Part shown: piece by piece, positions 59,205 to 64,000 of the stretch
How the letters are laid out: each line of letters opens with the position of its first letter
How positions within the stretch are numbered: position 1 is the stretch's first letter
Assembly (NCBI GenBank): GCA_021202275.1
Contig: JAJQDI010000009.1
Location: 434,001 to 498,000 of the forward strand
Length of the DNA stretch: 64,000 bases
Direction: 5' to 3'
Source of the DNA: Bacteroides sp.
GTDB lineage: Bacteria; Bacteroidota; Bacteroidia; Bacteroidales; Bacteroidaceae
The notes under the pieces: generated by a model
What the model was told of the DNA's origin: nothing
The model's database searches: none
Seen by the model: only the letters and a program-made list of their open reading frames with translations
Translations under genes and position numbers: made by a program

Positions 59205-60536
59205 TCAGAAAGGTAGAGGTACAGGATTTTCATAGCGCGGTATTTTCTTGTCTTCATAGAAGTAGGCGCACTCTTTGTGAAACCCGCAGAGAAACTTGAG
59301 CAGGCCGATGTTGCGGCCTTTGGCTATGTCTATCATGGCGGTGCCCACTGTCTCGTAGTCCTGGAAAGGATTCGGATAGGTGCGATTGTACACCTCCGGA
59401 CGGTAGATGAGCATCACCACATCGGCTGCCTCGGCTATCTGTCCGCTGTCGCGCAGACGGTGTAGCGAGGGTACAGTGTTGCTGTGATCGCGGTTGAGCT
59501 GTGAGAGGGCAATGATCCAGATGTCCAGTTCGCGTGCCAGATTCTTGAGCCGGCGGGCCACATCGCCCATTTGCTGCTCTTTGTTGACCCCGCGCATATT
59601 CACATTCAGTATTTGCAGATAATCTACTACCGCACCTTCTATGTGATAACGTAGCTTCATGGTACGTATGGAGGCCAGGATGGTATCGATCCCGGAAGTG
59701 CTGCGGTCATCGAAGTAGATGGGCCTACCCTGTAGTTTGGCAATGGCATTGTCTACCTCTACCAGCTTCAGATCCATCAGCGGATCGTACAGGATCTGGG
59801 AAGCAGGCACTCCGGACTCACGCGAGAGAATACGGGCAGCTATCTGTTCTTTCTTCATCTCCATAGAGTAGTAGGCTACGGCAGCCTGGCTGTTCATCAT
59901 CAGGGTGATGGCCAGAGAGGTTTTTCCCATAGAAGTGTCTCCGGCCACTACGATCAGGTCCGAACGCTGCAACCCTCCTGCGCGATGGTCGAACTCCTGA
60001 AAGCCCGTAGGGTGTCCGGTGAGCTCGCGTTCGCTCATCAGGTTTCTCGACATCTGTTCACATACTCCGCGCATGGCATCGTCCAGTGTGGAGATACTGC
60101 TTCGGGAGGTCTCACACATAGCTTTTAGTCTTTCTATGCTCACCGTGAGCACATCGCCGATCTCGGCATATTCCGAAAAACAATGCCCCACCAGGTAGTG
60201 ACCGATCTCGAAGAATCGTCTGCGCTGTGCTTTGTCGTACAACAAAGTGGCGTGTTGATAGACATCGAATGAGAAGTTGCCCGCGATGCCTGCCAGTTCA
60301 TGGGGACTGATGCCGGGATCATCTTTCAACTCGTTCATCACCGTGATCAGGTCTGCGCGTTCGCCACGGGCAGTGATGCGCAGGATGGCTTCAAAGATGC
60401 GGCGATGCGTATGCACATAAAAAGTCTCCGGAGTGAGGAGGTCGCGGATCTCGTCCAGCGCTTCGCGCTGTGTGAGGATAGTGCCCAGAACCAGACGTTC
60501 GGCCTCCGGGCTGTGAGGTAAGGGTTTATTCTCCAT
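59205..60536 (-). CDS. Replicative DNA helicase, DnaB family
   Basis: 443 residues from ATG 60536 (MENKPLPHSPEAERLVLGTI), overlapping the upstream gene by 11 bases. The DnaB N-terminal helical domain is followed by the RecA-like ATPase with Walker A GDTSMGKTS (usually GRPSMGKT), Walker B AVVDYLQIL and sensor motif ALSQLNRDHS. It unwinds DNA at the phage replication fork. It differs from a host DnaB in length and context. Confidence 0.92.
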   Translation of the reverse strand: MENKPLPHSPEAERLVLGTILTQREALDEIRDLLTPETFYVHTHRRIFEAILRITARGERADLITVMNELKDDPGISPHELAGIAGNFSFDVYQHATLLYDKAQRRRFFEIGHYLVGHCFSEYAEIGDVLTVSIERLKAMCETSRSSISTLDDAMRGVCEQMSRNLMSERELTGHPTGFQEFDHRAGGLQRSDLIVVAGDTSMGKTSLAITLMMNSQAAVAYYSMEMKKEQIAARILSRESGVPASQILYDPLMDLKLVEVDNAIAKLQGRPIYFDDRSTSGIDTILASIRTMKLRYHIEGAVVDYLQILNVNMRGVNKEQQMGDVARRLKNLARELDIWIIALSQLNRDHSNTVPSLHRLRDSGQIAEAADVVMLIYRPEVYNRTYPNPFQDYETVGTAMIDIAKGRNIGLLKFLCGFHKECAYFYEDKKIPRYENPVPLPF

Positions 60537-61608
60537 ATAGTTTGCGGTATTTTTCTTTCCAGGCATCGTAGACCGATGCGCTGCGGTTCAATAAAAATCT
60601 GTCGTTGTTCACAGCCGAAAGCACTTCGGCCAGTCGGGTGGTATCGTCGCGGCAGATGTGATACATCGCACGCAGATTGCTTGCCGTGAGCTGTTGCCTG
60701 ATAGGCACCAGATTGGGGGCGTGAGCACGTATCCACTCTTTCACCCGGATTAGTTTCTGCTCCCAGTCTCCCACCCCTTCACTGGCGGAGGAAGGCTCTT
60801 CCCAGTAGGAAGAGCGCAGGTACTCCTCTTCTCCCTGGTCGCGCCACCAGTAGTAGAAAAGACGCTGCAACCCTTCTTTGTCGCGGATGCGTTGTTCTTT
60901 GCAGGAGGCAATGGCATAGGAAAGAAAGACTTCCATCTGCCGGGGAAAGATCTCCATCATCTTCCGGATACCTATGCGACTTTTGTGGGCCACGTGCTTT
61001 TTCCAACGCATATCTTCCAGGGCCTGTCTGAGGTAAAAGTCGAGATCCTGTCCGAAAGAGGACGCCTCGGAGGAGGAGGAGGTTGCCTCTGTGGCAGTAG
61101 CCTGATAGCCGGAAGGTTCAACTTCGTTGGCGGAAGCGGTAGGGCTGCTGTTTGCCAGGGGTGTTTCTCCGTCAGTATCTTCTACAAAGGGAAGCAACGG
61201 TGACAAAGGATCATTGCCTAATCCGGAGGCTTGTTTTCGCGTCCCGGTCGTCGTTCCGGGATAGGTATTGTCAGACATAACGGGTGTGTCGGACAGTATC
61301 TTTCCGGTGACTGTTCCCGGGCAGGGAGCATCCGTAAGGAAGTAGCGTGTTTTATTCCCGGCTCCACGTTCGCCTGCTACGTAGCGGATGAGTCCGGTCT
61401 GTTGCAGGCGGTCACGTACCCGATAGAGCGTAGTCACTGAAATCCCCACCTCGGCAGCCAGAGTGATGTTCTTCCGGCTCCAGCTGCGTGGCCAGTCGAG
61501 CAGATTGGAAGTCCTGAGCAGGTAGAAGTAGAGACGGGTCTCCTGGGAGGTAAACGGGTCTTGCTCGTCCAGCTGCCAGAAGCGGTTGATCGGTTCGATG
61601 TAGGTCAT
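60526..61608 (-). CDS. Phage replication initiation-like protein with HTH
   Basis: 360 residues from ATG 61608 (MTYIEPINRFWQLDEQDPFT). An N-terminal winged-helix/HTH domain (ETRLYFYLLRTSNLLDWPRS, NITLAAEVGISVTTLYRVRD) is followed by a low-complexity Ser/Thr-rich linker and a helical C-terminal domain. Proteins of this layout directly upstream of DnaB usually bind the origin and load helicase. A distinct DNA-sensing role cannot be excluded. Confidence 0.75.
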   Translation of the reverse strand: MTYIEPINRFWQLDEQDPFTSQETRLYFYLLRTSNLLDWPRSWSRKNITLAAEVGISVTTLYRVRDRLQQTGLIRYVAGERGAGNKTRYFLTDAPCPGTVTGKILSDTPVMSDNTYPGTTTGTRKQASGLGNDPLSPLLPFVEDTDGETPLANSSPTASANEVEPSGYQATATEATSSSSEASSFGQDLDFYLRQALEDMRWKKHVAHKSRIGIRKMMEIFPRQMEVFLSYAIASCKEQRIRDKEGLQRLFYYWWRDQGEEEYLRSSYWEEPSSASEGVGDWEQKLIRVKEWIRAHAPNLVPIRQQLTASNLRAMYHICRDDTTRLAEVLSAVNNDRFLLNRSASVYDAWKEKYRKLYGE

Positions 61609-61651
61609 AAGGATACGGGTAAATGATGGGAAAGAGTGGTTGTGCGAAAGA

Positions 61652-62005
61652 TCAGAGCTCATCCATGTATTGATTGATAGCGCGGATAAAGTCGGCAAGC
61701 GTATGGCAGGAGATATACTTGCCCTGCTGCTGCTCTACCACCTGCCGCCAGGCTGCCTGTCCCTCGGGACGGGTGCCAAAGGGTAGTTTGAGCTCTACGG
61801 CCAGAAAATAATAGAAACGGTTGGGACGCTCCAGTACAAAATCGGGACGCCCCTGGTGGTATTGTTCCTGAGTGAGCCCGGCAGGAGCTTCTATCTGCCG
61901 GATGGGTTGCTGCCCGGTACGCGCGATGTGTTCTGTATACTCGGGCCAGGCATTGCGAAACCATTTGTGTGCCGCCTCCTGAAGGCGTGTATCCATTTTT
62001 TTCAT
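61652..62005 (-). CDS. VRR-NUC-like nuclease
   Basis: 117 residues with the VRR-NUC active-site pattern: GRPDFVLERP (PD), FLAVELKLPFGT (ELK) and a following Gln-rich helix (QAAWRQVVEQQQGKY) before the SCHTLADFIRAINQYM end. Such small PD-(D/E)XK enzymes are stand-alone phage nucleases with a role in replication or recombination. Confidence 0.8.
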   Translation of the reverse strand: MKKMDTRLQEAAHKWFRNAWPEYTEHIARTGQQPIRQIEAPAGLTQEQYHQGRPDFVLERPNRFYYFLAVELKLPFGTRPEGQAAWRQVVEQQQGKYISCHTLADFIRAINQYMDEL

Positions 62006-62017
62006 ATGTATCAGGGA

Positions 62018-62299
62018 TTAACTAACAGAAAGGGAGATATCTTCGGGATGTAAAGCAGGCTCGTTGTCTGCCTGCACTGCGTTGCGAACTACATAGAAGG
62101 TACCCGGAGGAGCTCCTTCTTTCTGTATGGAATAGAGCACTTCGTTGCGACCGATCAGTCCCTGGATACGGGATACCCGGTTGAGATCGGCAAGCATACG
62201 GTTTATTTTCAGATAGAGCGACTCGTGAAACAGGGTACGGTCGCCCTGACGGAGCAAGGTCTCTTTGACTTTGCGCCTTTCCTGGGATTCTTTTGCCAT
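62018..62299 (-). CDS. Small phage protein, unknown
   Basis: 93 residues, basic at the N-terminus (AKESQERRKVKETLLRQGD) and mixed afterwards (LIGRNEVLYSIQKEGAPPG). Possibly DNA- or RNA-binding. 12 bases before the nuclease gene. Confidence 0.6.
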   Translation of the reverse strand: MAKESQERRKVKETLLRQGDRTLFHESLYLKINRMLADLNRVSRIQGLIGRNEVLYSIQKEGAPPGTFYVVRNAVQADNEPALHPEDISLSVS

Positions 62300-62505
62300 A
62301 ATGAAAAAATTTATGTTCTACTGATGTACGATTGGAAAGACCTATACAATAACGATCATCCGCTAAGAGATTTACGATTTACCGATGTACGATGTACGAT
62401 TAAAAAAAACTATACAATAACGATCATCCACATGTGGAGACGCATATTTGTATCTCCGGATTTACATCTGAGCGGGATCTATATACAATACTTATCCGGA
62501 GTATC

Positions 62506-62742
62506 TTAGCAATATCTGCTCAGGCCTTGTACGCGACAGATAGCGTCATAGTCTATGCCGCTATCTGCTTCATCGTCGGCGAGGGAAGACTGACATTGTG
62601 GCTCTTCGGCGGCAATGTCTTCCAAAATGAGATCGATGATGTCTTGTGCGGATTCGGCATTGTACCGACAGCACACTTCTTCTTCATTCATCTGCCGGAC
62701 TTCCTGAAGCTCGGCGTACAGGATTTCAAGGATAGTAGCCAT
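62506..62742 (-). CDS. Small acidic phage protein, unknown
   Basis: 78 residues, acidic and helical (MATILEILYAELQEVRQMNE, DIIDLILEDIAAEEP). No domain. It lies 12 bases downstream of the small membrane protein. Confidence 0.6.
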   Translation of the reverse strand: MATILEILYAELQEVRQMNEEEVCCRYNAESAQDIIDLILEDIAAEEPQCQSSLADDEADSGIDYDAICRVQGLSRYC

Positions 62743-62754
62743 GGAACAGATGGA

Positions 62755-62949
62755 TCAGAGGAAATCATCGTCTGTATGTTCGTCGAGATGGAGTTCACGG
62801 AGCATACGTTCGGAATGACGTCCGATATAAACTGAAGTAGCGACGAAAGGAACCAGGAACACAAGAGCAGAGATCAGCGAGAACGCGATAGTGAGTACCA
62901 TAGCGACAAAACTGATTGCCCAGACAATAATGATATACTTGGCTTTCAT
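62755..62949 (-). CDS. Small two-TM membrane protein
   Basis: 64 residues from ATG 62949 (MKAKYIIIVWAISFVAMVLT) with two hydrophobic segments and an acidic C-terminus (HLDEHTDDDFL). Function unknown. The gap to the next gene (62950-63337) holds no supported gene. Confidence 0.6.
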   Translation of the reverse strand: MKAKYIIIVWAISFVAMVLTIAFSLISALVFLVPFVATSVYIGRHSERMLRELHLDEHTDDDFL

Positions 62950-63337
62950 ATAACTGTAAGTATTAGGGTTAGTTCCCTGTATCCGCATCAAAGGGTAGGT
63001 TCGGAGACCTTACAGGGATTTATTTTACCGGCGCAGCAACCGCCTGAACTTTGCTGTGCTTACTGATTTAGACTTTTTCGGACCGGCAAGTCAGAGACAT
63101 AGAACCGGATGGTACACGAACAATATATCACCCGATTTCCATGTAGTTTCGTTTCGGATATTTTGTCAGATCATTCAGGATAAATGCCTGAATATTTCTT
63201 TCACAGAAAGTCAAAGAGCACCCTACCGGAGAGCGATGAACACCTCCGGAAATAAGAAAAAAGAGTGTTTGAATCAGGTAGAACCAGATGGAGTTCCTCT
63301 GTTTGTCAGAACAGAGGAATTCCGGCAAAACGGCGTT

Positions 63338-63652
63338 TTAAAAGATGAGGTTGAACTTGCGGAAACTGCGCCAGGAGCTTCTTTCTACGTCCCAATAGAC
63401 CTGAACGGCATTGTTGACCTGACGGGTACTGACTCCGTCAACAGGAGGTACCAGATGATTGGCAAGTGTGCCGCGGGCCACACGCATGGTACCATCTTTA
63501 CGCAGAAAACGAAAAGTGACCATACCTGCTTTCATTTGCTCGACCAGTTTGTAGTTGGCCCATGATTTTTTAAGACATTGAGAGAAGCTACCGCCACTCG
63601 TCCGGAACAAGTTCCAGGCTGTCTGCATAATTGTGCTTAAATTCTTTTTCAT
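63338..63652 (-). CDS. SH3-fold (DUF2693-like) phage protein
   Basis: 104 residues with the pattern common in Bacteroidales phages: VTFRFLRKDGTMRVARGTL and ...VYWDVERSSWRSFRKFNL. It is the first gene of the leftward early unit. Likely a small beta-barrel nucleic-acid or protein binder; function unproven. Confidence 0.8.
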   Translation of the reverse strand: MKKNLSTIMQTAWNLFRTSGGSFSQCLKKSWANYKLVEQMKAGMVTFRFLRKDGTMRVARGTLANHLVPPVDGVSTRQVNNAVQVYWDVERSSWRSFRKFNLIF

Positions 63653-63706
63653 TGTCTGATGTATTTTTATGGTCAGAAAATATTGCTTATATCAACGGAA
63701 TATGTT

Positions 63707-63714
63707 TATCTTTG
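63707..63714 (+). promoter_or_regulatory. Bacteroidetes -7 box of the repressor gene
   Basis: TATCTTTG matches TAnnTTTG. TTGC is about 20 bases upstream at 63683-63686. It lies before two operator-like repeats and the repressor start. Confidence 0.5.
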
Positions 63715-63743
63715 TAGTATCAAAACTTTGATAATGCAAATAT

Positions 63744-63756
63744 ACTAACAGTTAGT
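63744..63756. promoter_or_regulatory. Operator-like dyad O1
   Basis: ACTAACAGTTAGT, a near-perfect palindrome, in the intergenic region between the early gene and the repressor. Confidence 0.65.
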
Positions 63757-63806
63757 AAAACTACAAACTTTTCAAGGTTAAAAGTTGACATATTTACATA
63801 CTTTAA

Positions 63807-63817
63807 CTAACAGTTAG
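63807..63817. promoter_or_regulatory. Operator-like dyad O2
   Basis: CTAACAGTTAG, the same dyad as at 63745, 62 bp further on (about six helical turns) and 26 bases before the repressor start. Confidence 0.65.
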
Positions 63818-63842
63818 CATACAAACCTATAAACACACACTT

Positions 63843-64000
63843 ATGGAAGGTTGGGAACGGGTACAATATATTATGAAGAGTGAAGGGTTGAATAAAAACT
63901 CCTTCAGCAAAGCCATAGGACTGACTAATAACGTGACGATCACGCGTATCATTAATGAAAAACGTACTCCGTCGCAAGCCACCTGTCAGAAGATCATCAA
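63843..64000 (+). CDS. CI-like phage repressor with HTH, truncated by window end
   Basis: The first 52 residues only (ATG 63843). The text MEGWERVQYIMKSEGLNKNS and then FSKAIGLTNNVTITRIINEK is a XRE-type helix-turn-helix. It is divergent from the early genes and preceded by two CTAACAGTTAG operators, the arrangement of a phage master repressor. The rest lies outside the window. Confidence 0.75.
   Translation, partial: MEGWERVQYIMKSEGLNKNSFSKAIGLTNNVTITRIINEKRTPSQATCQKII

Overview
The window looks like the chromosome of a Bacteroidales bacterium, probably of the Parabacteroides/Tannerellaceae kind (inference). The signs are type II lipoproteins with Cys-Ser lipoboxes, Bacteroidetes promoter boxes of the form TAnnTTTG, a Wza/SLBB plus Wzz surface-polysaccharide pair, and prophage families (DUF4248, DUF2693/SH3-like, HU-like) typical of this order. 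No rRNA or CRISPR array is visible.

Region 1 (1-17.8 kb) is ordinary chromosome. It holds a tandem-ATPase ABC protein, a fasciclin-like lipoprotein, small envelope proteins, a TlpA-like thioredoxin lipoprotein, an amylo-alpha-1,6-glucosidase-like lipoprotein, an aldo/keto reductase, a YbiT-type ABC-F ATPase, grpE-dnaJ, a WbuC-like cupin, a Wzz chain-length regulator and an SLBB export protein. It ends at a tRNA-Thr(CGT), which is the likely left edge of the phage-derived region.

Region 2 (17.8-64 kb) is a large prophage-derived locus that continues past the right end of the window. Tail genes form two divergent transcription units that start from a gene-poor control region at about 40.1-41.6 kb. 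The plus-strand unit encodes an HU-like protein, a DUF4248 protein, a candidate tail terminator, tail tube, tail chaperones, a tape measure and a distal-tail-like protein. The minus-strand unit encodes tail-tip protein 1, three accessory tail proteins, a receptor-binding-protein cassette, a second tail-tip/fibre system with an S74 self-cleaving chaperone, then holin, amidase, a spanin-like protein and a collagen-repeat fibre. Replication and regulation genes (VRR-NUC nuclease, initiator-like HTH protein, DnaB helicase, SH3-fold protein, CI-like repressor) lie at 58.4-64 kb. No terminase, portal or capsid gene is seen, so a headless tail particle (tailocin) or an eroded prophage are both possible.

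The most interesting part is 28.4-32.7 kb. A perfect 48-bp inverted repeat covers the start codons of two oppositely oriented receptor-binding genes. It flanks about 4.2 kb that also holds a third such gene, a serine recombinase (frameshifted here), a HigBA-type toxin-antitoxin pair and fibre-gene debris. This is the architecture of an invertible, phase-variable host-range switch.

Several genes, both host and phage, are interrupted by single-base changes in homopolymer runs or by amber codons. These need checking against raw reads before any biological meaning is given to them.
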